64,000 bases of DNA from positions 1-64,000 of the IMG/VR virus record IMGVR_UViG_3300032315_000470. One strand, written 5' to 3'. The notes under the pieces are model-generated. The model was not told the DNA's origin and did no database searches. It saw only the letters and a program-made list of their open reading frames with translations. This DNA is from a virus. Made by a program: the position numbers and the translations under genes. Of the stretch, positions 54,648 to 62,380 are shown in pieces. The stretch's first letter is position 1. Every line of letters begins with the position of its first letter.

Positions 54648-56771
54648 ATGCAATTACAAGACACCAAATCATTACTTGCCAAACTAATGGCAACAGAAAA
54701 CCTTGTGGTAGAACACCGTAAGGTATCAACAGCTATGTTTGATGTAAAAAATCGTGTTTTGGTAATTCCAGTTTTAGACAATAACATCAATGCCTACACT
54801 TATGACCTTTTTGTTGGTCATGAGGTTGGCCATGCACTTTACACCCCCATAGATGGTATGTTCAAGGCTCGAGATGAAAAAGTAAACCCATCTATTCTTA
54901 ATGTTGTAGAAGATTCTCGCATCGAGCGAAAAATCAAATACAAATATCCTGGCCTGTGTAATTCATTCGTTAAAGCGTACAAAGAACTTTATGCCAAAGA
55001 TTTTTTTGGTACTAATGGTATTGATTTGAATGAAATGAATTTTATTGACCGCATCAACCTACATTGCAAGCTTGGTGTAGGACTTGGTATTAAATTTAAT
55101 GCCGAAGAAAAATCCTTACTCAAGGAAGTAGAAACCACCCAAAATTACGATCAGGTTATTGATGTAACCAAACGCATTGTAGAATATATGAAACTACAAG
55201 AAGAAGAGCGTAAGTCTAAAATGTCTCCTGATGATGAACAGTACGAAGAAGATGAAGATGGCAATGATGGATTTAATTCTTGGGACGATTTAGATGATTA
55301 TGAAGATGGCGAAGAAACCGAAAACGAAGAAGGTAATGTGCCATCCGATTCTAATGAAGGTGAAGAAAAATCCGAAGATGATGATGAGTTAATCAATGGT
55401 GATGATCGGTTTGACCACAAAAAAGTGGAAGAAGATAATGTTCGGTCATTTACTGATGAAGCTTACAAACAAAACGAAAAGAAACTTTTTGCTGAAAATG
55501 CAAAAAACTTACTCTATGGTAACATTCCCAAATTTGATATGAATAAAGGAATCGTATCATACAAAACTCTTTACAAGAGGTATAGAGAAACAATGGCCGG
55601 TTACAAAAGAGATGTTGATGACCACACTGATTATTTGAAAATGCGCCGTGAAACCAATAAGGTTGTTTCTTATTTGGTAAAAGAATTTGAACTAAGAAAA
55701 AATGCTGACCAGTTGAAACGTGCATCTACTGCCAAAACTGGTGATCTTGATATGAAGAAGATTTTTTCGTATCAGTTTAATGATGACATCTTTAAGAAGA
55801 TTTCGGTTGTGCCTAATGGTAAATCTCATGGCTTAGTCATGTTCCTTGACTGGTCTGGTTCGATGTCAAACCACATTGAGAACACAGTAAAACAATTACT
55901 TTCACTGGTGATGTTTTGTAAGAAGGTAAATATTCCTTATGATGTGTATGCCTTTGCAACACCAGAATCGCATGATGCGCATGATTATACGATTACACCA
56001 AAAGAAGGTGATTTGGTTTCTAAAAACTTTTACTTGATGAATTTATTATCCAGTAAAATGACAGCTGGTGAATTTACCTTTGCGGCATCGTCATTGGTTA
56101 AAATGTCTTTGAACCCTCGATTTCTGCCGTATTGGATGATGATGGGTGGAACGCCATTGAACGAAGCAACAATTGCTGCTATGGAGATTGTACCACATTT
56201 TCAAAAACAATATAAATTACAAATCGTAAATACTGTGTTTCTAACTGATGGTGAAGGACACACAATTCGTAATGTTTATAGTAAAACGGATGATGGCCGC
56301 CTTACTACAAGAGGAGACACTTACGGTTATTCTCGGGAACAGTTTGGTATGGTGATTCGTGATCCAGTTACAAAACAACAAGAAACGATTGAGAATATAT
56401 ATAATTGTGCATCACATACTGCCGCTTATGTTAAGTTGTTGAAAGTTAAAACTGGTTGCAATGTTCTTGGTTTTTATGTAATTACTGGTCGTGAATTTGG
56501 TCGTAAGATGCATGATTTTTATCCTCGTACTGCAAATTATGATGTGATTAAATCAAACTTCCGTAAGAATAAGTATGCGGTTGTTAAGACTGCCGGATTT
56601 GATGAATATTATGTCTTGCGGTCCGAGGCATTAGATACAGAAGAAAATTCTAGTTTTGAAGTTAAAGAAAATGCCACCACTCGTGGCCTCGTTTCGGCTT
56701 TCAGTAAGTACACTGGTGGCCGTGTTGCTAACCGTGTAGTATTAAACAGATTCATAGGATTAATATCATGA
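54648..56771 (+). CDS. CobT-like protein: metalloprotease plus VWA domain
   Basis: A 707-residue protein. The N-terminal region carries a zinc-protease site HEVGH (His58, Glu59, His62) in FVGHEVGHALYTP, followed by VEDSRIERKIKYKYPG. Residues ~195-260 are very acidic. The C-terminal part is a von Willebrand A domain with MIDAS D-W-S-G-S-M-S (Asp401) and a later FLTDGEG. This is the layout of the CobT/CoxE-like proteins of T4-like cyanophages, normally partnered with a CobS-type AAA+ ATPase. No CobS is in this window. A role in cobalt chelation is uncertain. A MoxR/VWA-type remodelling role is the alternative. Confidence 0.8.
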   Translation: MQLQDTKSLLAKLMATENLVVEHRKVSTAMFDVKNRVLVIPVLDNNINAYTYDLFVGHEVGHALYTPIDGMFKARDEKVNPSILNVVEDSRIERKIKYKYPGLCNSFVKAYKELYAKDFFGTNGIDLNEMNFIDRINLHCKLGVGLGIKFNAEEKSLLKEVETTQNYDQVIDVTKRIVEYMKLQEEERKSKMSPDDEQYEEDEDGNDGFNSWDDLDDYEDGEETENEEGNVPSDSNEGEEKSEDDDELINGDDRFDHKKVEEDNVRSFTDEAYKQNEKKLFAENAKNLLYGNIPKFDMNKGIVSYKTLYKRYRETMAGYKRDVDDHTDYLKMRRETNKVVSYLVKEFELRKNADQLKRASTAKTGDLDMKKIFSYQFNDDIFKKISVVPNGKSHGLVMFLDWSGSMSNHIENTVKQLLSLVMFCKKVNIPYDVYAFATPESHDAHDYTITPKEGDLVSKNFYLMNLLSSKMTAGEFTFAASSLVKMSLNPRFLPYWMMMGGTPLNEATIAAMEIVPHFQKQYKLQIVNTVFLTDGEGHTIRNVYSKTDDGRLTTRGDTYGYSREQFGMVIRDPVTKQQETIENIYNCASHTAAYVKLLKVKTGCNVLGFYVITGREFGRKMHDFYPRTANYDVIKSNFRKNKYAVVKTAGFDEYYVLRSEALDTEENSSFEVKENATTRGLVSAFSKYTGGRVANRVVLNRFIGLIS

Positions 56772-56983
56772 TTGATCAGATAGTAACTTTTTTTGGTGCC
56801 AGCGGACAGCGTATGGCCGAAATAGGATTCTTGGCGAGTTGTGTGGTTACACCTTTTTACATTGTGGACTTTATTGATAATACAACAGGATCACAATTAA
56901 CTAAATTCTTTAATAGTGAAGAAGAAGCCGAAGAAGCTGCTAAGAAGTTTGCGTTTGAAGGAATAATAGAGGATATAAAATGA
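56768..56983 (+). CDS. small hypothetical protein
   Basis: A 71-residue protein (MIDQIVTFFGASGQRMAEIG, YIVDFIDNTTGSQLTKFFNSEEEAEEAAKKFAFEGI). The latter part is a generic beta-helix unit. ATGA overlaps with both neighbours. Unknown function. Confidence 0.5.
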   Translation: MIDQIVTFFGASGQRMAEIGFLASCVVTPFYIVDFIDNTTGSQLTKFFNSEEEAEEAAKKFAFEGIIEDIK

Positions 56984-57246
56984 CCGGCCTTGCGGAGCCT
57001 GAAGATTTCAGTCCAAAAAAAATTGCTGATGAATTGTTTGAAAGGTGTAAACAAGCAAAAGAATGGTTCGTATATTGTTACATCGAAGAATCGTGGATAC
57101 CAAATGGTGCACCTTTACCATTCGATATGAGAATTGTTGATGGTATTGTTGGTTGCAGAGTTGTTTGTACCTCCTATTCGGAAGCACAAACAATCGTGGC
57201 CAATATTTTACCTGTGATTAAATTTATTAAAGATGATACATTATGA
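56980..57246 (+). CDS. hypothetical protein
   Basis: An 88-residue protein (DELFERCKQAKEWFVYCYIEESWIPNG, VDGIVGCRVVCTSYSEAQTIVANILP). Four Cys without an evident zinc pattern. Coupled by ATGA overlaps. Not recognised. Confidence 0.5.
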   Translation: MTGLAEPEDFSPKKIADELFERCKQAKEWFVYCYIEESWIPNGAPLPFDMRIVDGIVGCRVVCTSYSEAQTIVANILPVIKFIKDDTL

Positions 57247-57752
57247 TTCAAATGTATGAAAATGTTGTACCAGAAAATTTTTGTAATCACCTGATTCAGA
57301 AGTTTGAAAATGAAACCAACTTAGATAAAAAATTTGATGTCTTTGATCAATTAGAAATACAACATTGGAAAGAAGAAACGAGTATTTTGGTTGACGCTTG
57401 TAAAGAATTGTATGGACATTATAGTCAAGTTTTTGATCCTTTAGGCATGATGCCTAAGACTAGGAAAATTGAATCGGTTCGGTTGAAGCGGTACACACCA
57501 AACAAACATAGATTTCCCTTACACGTTGATGTTGGATACTCAGGCAATTGTAGTAGATATCTTGCCTTTTTAATATATCTAAATGACAACGAAGCAGGTA
57601 CAAAGTTTTACTCCCTAAATGAAGAACATATGTTTGAAGCTAAAAGAGGCAATATACTTGTATTTCCTCCTACATGGTTTTTTCCACATGAAGGTCTAAT
57701 GCCTACAAAAACAACCAAGTATATTGCTAGCACATATTTTCACTATATTTAA
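57243..57752 (+). CDS. 2-oxoglutarate/Fe(II) oxygenase
   Basis: A 169-residue double-stranded beta-helix protein of the prolyl-4-hydroxylase type. Iron ligands are His94 and Asp96 (PLHVDVG) and His149 (FPHEG), and Lys159 (TTKYIAST) is the 2OG-binding base. Starts YENVVPENFCNHLIQKFE, the usual N-terminal helix. Such genes are widespread in T4-like cyanophages. The substrate is unknown. MazG-like follows. Confidence 0.85.
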   Translation: MIQMYENVVPENFCNHLIQKFENETNLDKKFDVFDQLEIQHWKEETSILVDACKELYGHYSQVFDPLGMMPKTRKIESVRLKRYTPNKHRFPLHVDVGYSGNCSRYLAFLIYLNDNEAGTKFYSLNEEHMFEAKRGNILVFPPTWFFPHEGLMPTKTTKYIASTYFHYI

Positions 57753-57753
57753 A

Positions 57754-58035
57754 ATGATTATGAACGATAAACAAAAAGAAGCACTATTAATTCTACAAGA
57801 AGAATGTGCCGAAGTAATTCAAGCTGCATCCAAAGTATTTCGTTTTGGTACAGAATCTAGATGGCCAACCGAAGAATCGGGAACCACATTAGAAGAACTG
57901 CAAATGGAAGTTGGCCAAGTATTGGCGATGATTGATATTCTGACAGAACAATGCGTATTATCGGATACTGCAATCAACGCAGCAAGGCATTATAAAAAAG
58001 AAAAATTGAAAATTTGGTCGAGTATTTACAGCTGA
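57754..58035 (+). CDS. mazG: MazG-like nucleotide pyrophosphohydrolase
   Basis: About 93 residues. LLILQEECAEVIQAASKVFRFG has the E-E-x-x-E metal motif (Glu16, Glu17, Glu20). TLEELQMEVGQVLAMID supplies the second pair, though the usual E-x-x-D reads E-V-G-Q at the first site. Hydrolyses NTPs, or possibly ppGpp-related nucleotides, and is common in marine phages. Start uncertain between 57754 and 57760. Confidence 0.75.
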   Translation: MIMNDKQKEALLILQEECAEVIQAASKVFRFGTESRWPTEESGTTLEELQMEVGQVLAMIDILTEQCVLSDTAINAARHYKKEKLKIWSSIYS

Positions 58036-58157
58036 TGGACATTAGAGAACTATTACAACATTTAAAAAAAATTAGGTGTTGGACATTTACCAATACCATG
58101 GCTAGGAATTTATTAGATGAATTAATTGCCAGACTGGAGAACCAGTTACCAAAATAG
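58035..58157 (+). CDS. small hypothetical protein
   Basis: A 40-residue helical protein (MDIRELLQHLKKIRCWTFTN, then MARNLLDELIARLENQLPK). The ATG shares its A with the MazG-like stop (TGATGG). Coupled expression makes it plausible. Confidence 0.45.
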   Translation: MDIRELLQHLKKIRCWTFTNTMARNLLDELIARLENQLPK

Positions 58158-58181
58158 TGTTGTACCAAAACAACACACCGG

Positions 58182-58209
58182 TTGACAACCTCCTTGGTTG
58201 TGTTACAAT
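58182..58209 (+). promoter_or_regulatory. sigma70-type promoter with dyad in the spacer
   Basis: TTGACA, 16 bases, TACAAT. The spacer contains the inverted repeat CAACC-TCCTT-GGTTG, a possible operator. Confidence 0.65.
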
Positions 58210-58237
58210 GGTACCCTAATTGAGAAGGAGTTTTATT

Positions 58238-58390
58238 ATGAGCAAATTGAAAAGTTTAATTATTGATGTTATTGATGATTACTCCCGTGGTGACAGCGAA
58301 TTTAAATTGGCTGAAAAATATGACCTATCGGTAGATGACATTATCAACATCATTGAACAATACTATAATATTTTGGATGAGGTAGTGTAA
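58238..58390 (+). CDS. small acidic HTH-like protein
   Basis: A 50-residue protein (LIIDVIDDYSRGDSEFKLAEKYDLSVDDIINIIEQYY). The sequence A-E-K-Y-D-L-S-V-D-D-I reads like a short helix-turn-helix. AAGGAG before the ATG. The next gene starts on the last base of its stop. Confidence 0.55.
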   Translation: MSKLKSLIIDVIDDYSRGDSEFKLAEKYDLSVDDIINIIEQYYNILDEVV

Positions 58391-58722
58391 TGACTAAATC
58401 TGGCGAAAAGCTTTTATCGATACTTCCTTTCGTTGAAGATTATCAAAGGCATATAGAAAGTAACTACGCTCAAAATGCCAGAAATTGTGAGTATTCTCGT
58501 GATCTAGGTTTCACCACAGGATTTGAGGCTGGCACAAAGTACATAAAGATTTTTCATTGGTATGATAATGGCAGTTCCTTGAAACAAAGAAGTTGCCACT
58601 CATTCGTTGATTATGAAGGTAACATATGGAAAGCGGCAAGTTGGAAAGCACCAGCCAAAAACTTTCCCCGTGGTAATGTCAAGACGAAAGATTACGGCAC
58701 AATTAGGTGGACTGGTTGTTAA
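58390..58722 (+). CDS. conserved phage protein
   Basis: A 110-residue protein. YIKIFHWYDNGSSLKQRSCHSFVDYEGNIWKAASWKAPAKNFPRG is a pattern (R-S-x-H-x-F-V-D...G-x-x-x-K-x-A-S-W-K-A-P-A-K) seen in many phages of diverse hosts. No function is established to my knowledge. Confidence 0.62.
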   Translation: MTKSGEKLLSILPFVEDYQRHIESNYAQNARNCEYSRDLGFTTGFEAGTKYIKIFHWYDNGSSLKQRSCHSFVDYEGNIWKAASWKAPAKNFPRGNVKTKDYGTIRWTGC

Positions 58723-58758
58723 TTGTATTATATTTTAATATTTAAAAAAGGATAGATA

Positions 58759-58947
58759 ATGAATTTCAGTGAATTTAACTTACTCGGCATATCATTACAA
58801 GAATTAAACTTATTTTCGTTTATGCTTGGAATGACCTTTGCTTTCTTCAATCAAGGAGTATTCGGTAAGCATATTGGCAAATATGTTATATCATACTTTA
58901 TGATACTCGCTCTGTGGTACGCTTTAAAGTATCATTTCGCACTTTAA
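58759..58947 (+). CDS. small membrane protein
   Basis: A 62-residue protein with two hydrophobic segments (LNLFSFMLGMTFAFFNQGVF and YVISYFMILALWYALKYHF). AAGGA 12 bases before the ATG. Unknown function. Confidence 0.5.
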   Translation: MNFSEFNLLGISLQELNLFSFMLGMTFAFFNQGVFGKHIGKYVISYFMILALWYALKYHFAL

Positions 58948-58958
58948 TAGAACACAAT

Positions 58959-59039
58959 ATGGATACAAAATCAGCAGTAATTATTCTTATGTGCTTAATC
59001 GCAATTGCGTCATACATTCAACATACGCACATCCTATGA
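58959..59039 (+). CDS. 26-residue membrane microprotein
   Basis: MDTKSAVIILMCLIAIASYI plus QHTHIL: one membrane segment. The next gene's ATG overlaps its stop (ATGA), typical of coupled genes here. No Shine-Dalgarno sequence. Confidence 0.35.
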   Translation: MDTKSAVIILMCLIAIASYIQHTHIL

Positions 59040-59614
59040 CACCAGAACAAATTAAACACCTAGAAGAACTGGTCAACAAAACGACCAAACGAGCACCGTC
59101 TTTTGCCATGATGCTAAATCATGTAATACAGATCGATAATCCACTTATTGTTGAAACTGGCTGTGCCAGACAAGAAAACAATTTCGAAGGTGATGGTATG
59201 TCGACCACCATCTTTGATACCTTTGTTGATTATCATGGTGGCGAGTTATACTCGGTAGATATTAATCCAGACAATGTTCGGTTTGCCGCGGCTACGGCAA
59301 AGAAAGCAAACATCATCTGTTCCGATTCGGTAAAGTTTCTACACCAACAATCCAAGGTATGGGTATCACAGAACCGAAAGATTGATTTACTGTATCTTGA
59401 TTCGTTTGATTTTGATATGGCCAATCCACATCCATCCTCATTACACCACATCTTTGAACTGGTTGCGATTATGCCATGCCTTCAAGAAGGTACGATGATC
59501 TGTGTTGATGATAACTTTGACACCTTGGGTAAAGGTGGTTACGTGAAAGAGTTTATGGACTTAATCGGCCACGAAAGATTATATAACGGTTATCAATGGG
59601 TCTGGAAACTATGA
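59036..59614 (+). CDS. class I SAM-dependent methyltransferase-like protein
   Basis: A 192-residue Rossmann protein: PLIVETGCARQENNFEGDGMST (motif I, E-T-G-C), GGELYSVDINPDNVRFAA (motif II acidic end, Asp), KIDLLYLDSFDFDM (motif IV-like) and GTMICVDDNFDTLGKGGYVKEFM. The acceptor is unknown. It differs from the small methyltransferase at 31501. The ATG at 59036 is used rather than an upstream frame overlapping the microprotein. Confidence 0.68.
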   Translation: MTPEQIKHLEELVNKTTKRAPSFAMMLNHVIQIDNPLIVETGCARQENNFEGDGMSTTIFDTFVDYHGGELYSVDINPDNVRFAAATAKKANIICSDSVKFLHQQSKVWVSQNRKIDLLYLDSFDFDMANPHPSSLHHIFELVAIMPCLQEGTMICVDDNFDTLGKGGYVKEFMDLIGHERLYNGYQWVWKL

Positions 59615-59952
59615 GTTTCTTCTATACTGAACCGGTATATAAAGATCCAAATCAACTTGAATTAGAATTAAAACAATTCTGGCCACTTACTGAACAGATT
59701 ACTTTAAAACTATCTTATGAAGGTTGCGATACCCAACCCAAGATCATTCAAAATGTTCCACTAGGAGATGGATTTGCATATAGTTGGGGTTCAGTAACGA
59801 CCTCCACCATTACTCCACATCTCACCATCACTCCGATACATTCTGTTGGTGAACTCTCTATCGGAGGCATCCGTGTTGGCCTGGAAAAGAAACCAACATG
59901 GTTACAAACACAATTACACAAACTCTTAGGATTTAACTGGAAAGACAAATGA
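59611..59952 (+). CDS. hypothetical beta-rich protein
   Basis: A 113-residue protein (MSFFYTEPVYKDPNQLELELKQFWPL, SWGSVTTSTITPHLTITPIHSVGELSIGGIRVGLEKKP). Thr/Ser-rich strands. Overlaps both neighbours by four bases. Not recognised. Confidence 0.5.
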   Translation: MSFFYTEPVYKDPNQLELELKQFWPLTEQITLKLSYEGCDTQPKIIQNVPLGDGFAYSWGSVTTSTITPHLTITPIHSVGELSIGGIRVGLEKKPTWLQTQLHKLLGFNWKDK

Positions 59953-60056
59953 CATTTACAACCGACTCCTCAGGCAAATGGGTACCAATCGAGGATGTGC
60001 TCAGATTAATGGAACGCATCAGAGAACTAGAACAACAGATATACGGATCGAAATAA
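59949..60056 (+). CDS. 35-residue hypothetical protein
   Basis: Starts MTFTTDSSGKWVPIEDVLRL, then MERIRELEQQIYGSK: a short strand and one amphipathic helix. ATGA overlap with the previous gene supports it. Confidence 0.4.
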   Translation: MTFTTDSSGKWVPIEDVLRLMERIRELEQQIYGSK

Positions 60057-60099
60057 CGAAACGCAACACTAGACATACTAACTTGCTTTGGATAATACA

Positions 60100-60186
60100 A
60101 TGACCTTTATTCTTTCCGGCGCTTCCGGGCTTTCCCTCCAATATCTACCATTTATCGCCACCTTTATTATCGTAATCTCTCTTTGA
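60100..60186 (+). CDS. 28-residue hydrophobic microprotein
   Basis: MTFILSGASGLSLQYLPF then IATFIIVISL: a single hydrophobic segment. No ribosome-binding site. Codon choice (TCC, GGC, ATC, CTC) is more GC-rich than neighbours. Weakly supported. Confidence 0.25.
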   Translation: MTFILSGASGLSLQYLPFIATFIIVISL

Positions 60187-60218
60187 GCGTTTCAATACAT
60201 TATTAAACAGACACACAC

Positions 60219-60941
60219 ATGACGAAAGAAACTATAGAAGAATTCTTAGCTCGTGGTGGAAACATCTCCACTAAGAAAGTAAAACCTAAACCTTCTTTCG
60301 AATTAAACGAACCTATAGATTATCCTGCGATTGGACGAAACAGGCCCACAATAGAAGAATACTATAATTCTCTATCACCCAAAAGAGATTTCTCCAATAA
60401 AGAGTTCGAAAATCAACTCCACGAATTTTATCAGTCTAAAGAATGGAAATCTATTCGAGAGACCGTTCGAACACAACTTACTCAAATGTGTCCGGTATGT
60501 GGATCAGAACATAATCTAGTTGTAGACCATATCAAACCAATCAGATACTTTTGGGAATTACGATTGGTTCTAAAGAACCTTCAATTATTATGTGGTGAAT
60601 GTAATTTAGAAAAAGGATCTATTCCTAACTGGAACCTTTCATGGCACATTAGAAACAAAGAACATTTAAGTGAAGCTCGATTACTTATAGAGAGTAGTGT
60701 AAAAGAAAAAGAACGAAGGAAACTAGACAAAGGCGCTCACTCCAATCTAGAACATTGGGAGATAAAGGAATTTAAAAGGTGTTACACCAGTTACTCTCAA
60801 CTTGCAAGAAATAAAAAACTCACACTCTTACCCAAACCGGAGTTTAGGAAGACTGTAGAGAATAACTTTCCATTCAACACTTGGAGTAACACCACCAAGA
60901 TTAAACGATGGATCAAGGAAACCTTTAATGATACTGAATAA
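60219..60941 (+). CDS. HNH endonuclease
   Basis: A 240-residue protein. A classical HNH/zinc core: LTQMCPVCGSEHNLVVDHIKPIRYF, then LKNLQLLCGECNLEKG, with two C-x-x-C pairs and the D-H-I catalytic site. The N-terminal ~75 residues (TKETIEEFLARGGNI, then KKVKPKPSFEL) contain a common T4-like phage motif. The C-terminal part is basic and helical. It may be a homing or a DNA-processing enzyme. Overlaps a small gene at its end. Confidence 0.8.
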   Translation: MTKETIEEFLARGGNISTKKVKPKPSFELNEPIDYPAIGRNRPTIEEYYNSLSPKRDFSNKEFENQLHEFYQSKEWKSIRETVRTQLTQMCPVCGSEHNLVVDHIKPIRYFWELRLVLKNLQLLCGECNLEKGSIPNWNLSWHIRNKEHLSEARLLIESSVKEKERRKLDKGAHSNLEHWEIKEFKRCYTSYSQLARNKKLTLLPKPEFRKTVENNFPFNTWSNTTKIKRWIKETFNDTE

Positions 60942-61101
60942 GAGAAACGCACAGACGGCTCGATGGGACCACGATAATAATAAGTGGTTAGTCGGTACTA
61001 GAGAATACCAATGGTACCACGAAAAGACCAAGGAGGAATCTCCGTGGATGAATTTAGATGATGCTTTAATATGGATAAAGGAACACGATGAAGGACGATA
61101 G
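60928..61101 (+). CDS. small hypothetical protein
   Basis: A 57-residue protein (MILNKRNAQTARWDHDNNKW, YQWYHEKTKEESPWMNLDDALIWIKEHDE). Trp-rich, with a WDHDNNKW turn. Overlaps the HNH gene by 14 bases. Confidence 0.45.
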   Translation: MILNKRNAQTARWDHDNNKWLVGTREYQWYHEKTKEESPWMNLDDALIWIKEHDEGR

Positions 61102-61104
61102 AAC

Positions 61105-61236
61105 ATGAAAGTAAAGAAACTGATTAAGAAGATGTATGGTGCTATTCTGGCACACAATCTCAAAAGAGAAAAGAAACTGTATAAGAAACTTTTGAAGAAA
61201 TCTCTCAAAGGCAAAAACACTACGGCCGTTCGGTAG
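61105..61236 (+). CDS. small lysine-rich protein
   Basis: A 43-residue protein, about 40% Lys/Arg (MKVKKLIKKMYGAIL, LKREKKLYKKLLKKSLKGK). The end SLKGKNTT resembles short basic proteins of T4-like cyanophages. Likely nucleic-acid binding. Last gene before a 449-base gene-free region. Confidence 0.45.
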   Translation: MKVKKLIKKMYGAILAHNLKREKKLYKKLLKKSLKGKNTTAVR

Positions 61237-61344
61237 CCACCAGAAAAAAATCTGGAATTTCGAAATCCTGAGGAAAGCTCCAGAAAATAAAAATTCGAGA
61301 AAAAGAGTTTGACCTGGAAACACGTTTTTTATTATTTGCTTAAT

Positions 61345-61635
61345 ATCTCGCACAGCATCGCCGCCTTTACACCATATAAGTCAATCCACATAAGTCGCCA
61401 CCACACACATCCGAGCCGTACCACTCATAGTCTCCAAGAGTACTCCACACCACTCCCACCAAGACCACCAGTACAGTCCCACCCAGTCACGCCCAATCCC
61501 CACAAGGCTCCCACGCCCATTTTATACCATTCCCAGCCGTATCCCCTCTAAGGCCTCTCTGCGCCCACCGCTACTCCCAATAATAGTCCATCCATCCGGT
61601 CAAGTATTATCCATAACCGGATCAATCACTTACAA
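61345..61635. other. C-rich, G-poor gene-free segment
   Basis: About 290 bases with a base composition unlike the rest of the window. In 61441-61500, C makes up 31 of 60 bases and G only 5; over 61381-61620, G is 29 of 240. Short CCAC, CCCA and CTCC units recur without a fixed period. One plus-strand frame (61309-61551) is open, but its product is a His/Pro/Ser/Thr run with no family look. It lies inside a 449-base gene-free stretch (61237-61685). The plus-strand RNA would be nearly unstructured. Confidence 0.6.
61594..61622. repeat. inverted repeat
   Basis: ATCCGGT (61594-61600) and ACCGGAT (61616-61622), a perfect 7-bp dyad with a 15-base loop, 30 bases before the promoter at 61652. Possible operator. 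Confidence 0.5.
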
Positions 61636-61651
61636 GCGCCAAATAAAGTGG

Positions 61652-61679
61652 TTGACATTTTTTGTGGTTCCTGTATACT
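61652..61679 (+). promoter_or_regulatory. sigma70-type promoter
   Basis: TTGACA, 16 bases, TATACT. Marks the start of a new unit after the C-rich segment. Confidence 0.68.
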
Positions 61680-61685
61680 AAGAGA

Positions 61686-62045
61686 ATGAAAAATCGCTCA
61701 GAAAAAGACAATTTTATGAATTTAGATAATTTATCTATTATTGAATTAAAGCAGTTATTATCTAGAGTTAATCAAGATATTACTGCTATTAAGCGCAAAG
61801 AAAATGCTGCCAAAAAAGCTGCTAATAATACAGTATCAGAATTAGCAGAATGTAATATTATCGCTAAACGATTTACTGGCAAGATTATCCCTGCACCTAT
61901 TCAAAATGCTAAGTTAATCGCTGACATTCAAATCCAAAAAGATATTCTAGAATTTCTGAATAATGGTGGCCGTATTATTACTGCTAAGCGTAGAAAATCA
62001 ACCAAAGCATTTACTGTATCATTAACCAACCAAGTATCACTTTAA
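61686..62045 (+). CDS. hypothetical helical basic protein
   Basis: About 119 residues (LSIIELKQLLSRVNQDITAIKRKENAAKKA, LNNGGRIITAKRRKSTKAFTVS). Basic, with an N-terminal coiled coil. The start is uncertain. The ATG at 61686 lies at the expected transcription start, which would make the message leaderless. The ATG at 61716 (MNLDNLS) gives a short leader. No family recognised. Confidence 0.5.
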   Translation: MKNRSEKDNFMNLDNLSIIELKQLLSRVNQDITAIKRKENAAKKAANNTVSELAECNIIAKRFTGKIIPAPIQNAKLIADIQIQKDILEFLNNGGRIITAKRRKSTKAFTVSLTNQVSL

Positions 62046-62067
62046 TCTAAACTAAAAAGGAAATTAT

Positions 62068-62283
62068 ATGTTATTAATCGACAAAATCCAAGCATTATCA
62101 TTAAAAGACAAGCGTGCATTAGTAAAAACAATCCGCTCCATTATCTCTGAGGAAGTAAAAGAGCAGAAGGTTTTAAAAGTATTTTCTAAAGTGGCAAAAG
62201 AAAATGCTAAGAAGGAAAAAGTATTAGCGCAGATTAAAGCTGCTGAAGAAAAGCTCGCTAAACTAAATGCTAAATTAGCTTAA
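62068..62283 (+). CDS. small lysine-rich coiled-coil protein
   Basis: A 71-residue protein (MLLIDKIQALSLKDKRALVK, KVLAQIKAAEEKLAKLNAKLA). One long Lys/Ala/Leu helix. AAGGA ten bases before the ATG. Unknown function. Confidence 0.5.
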   Translation: MLLIDKIQALSLKDKRALVKTIRSIISEEVKEQKVLKVFSKVAKENAKKEKVLAQIKAAEEKLAKLNAKLA

Positions 62284-62332
62284 ACTGTTTATAGTAACCA
62301 TTAGATAATAGTGGTTATTATTAAGTAGTTTA
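62281..62332 (+). other. nested stem-loop after the small gene
   Basis: TAAACT (62281-62286) pairs with AGTTTA (62327-62332), enclosing TAACCA (62295-62300) paired with TGGTTA (62312-62317). No T-run, so it could be mRNA-stabilising or a processing site rather than a terminator. Confidence 0.35.
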
Positions 62333-62380
62333 GTTTAAACCGCTTTATTTTGATTGAAATTTTTATTATAAAGGCATACT

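Noticed and set aside
60828-61353. Minus-strand frames of 95-130 codons near the HNH gene
   Set aside because: They overlap three plus-strand genes joined by overlapping start and stop codons. The Phe/Ser-rich products are typical of antisense shadows.
61309-61551. Open plus-strand frame of 80 codons in the C-rich region
   Set aside because: The product is a His/Pro/Ser/Thr run dictated by base composition, with no ribosome-binding site and no family pattern.
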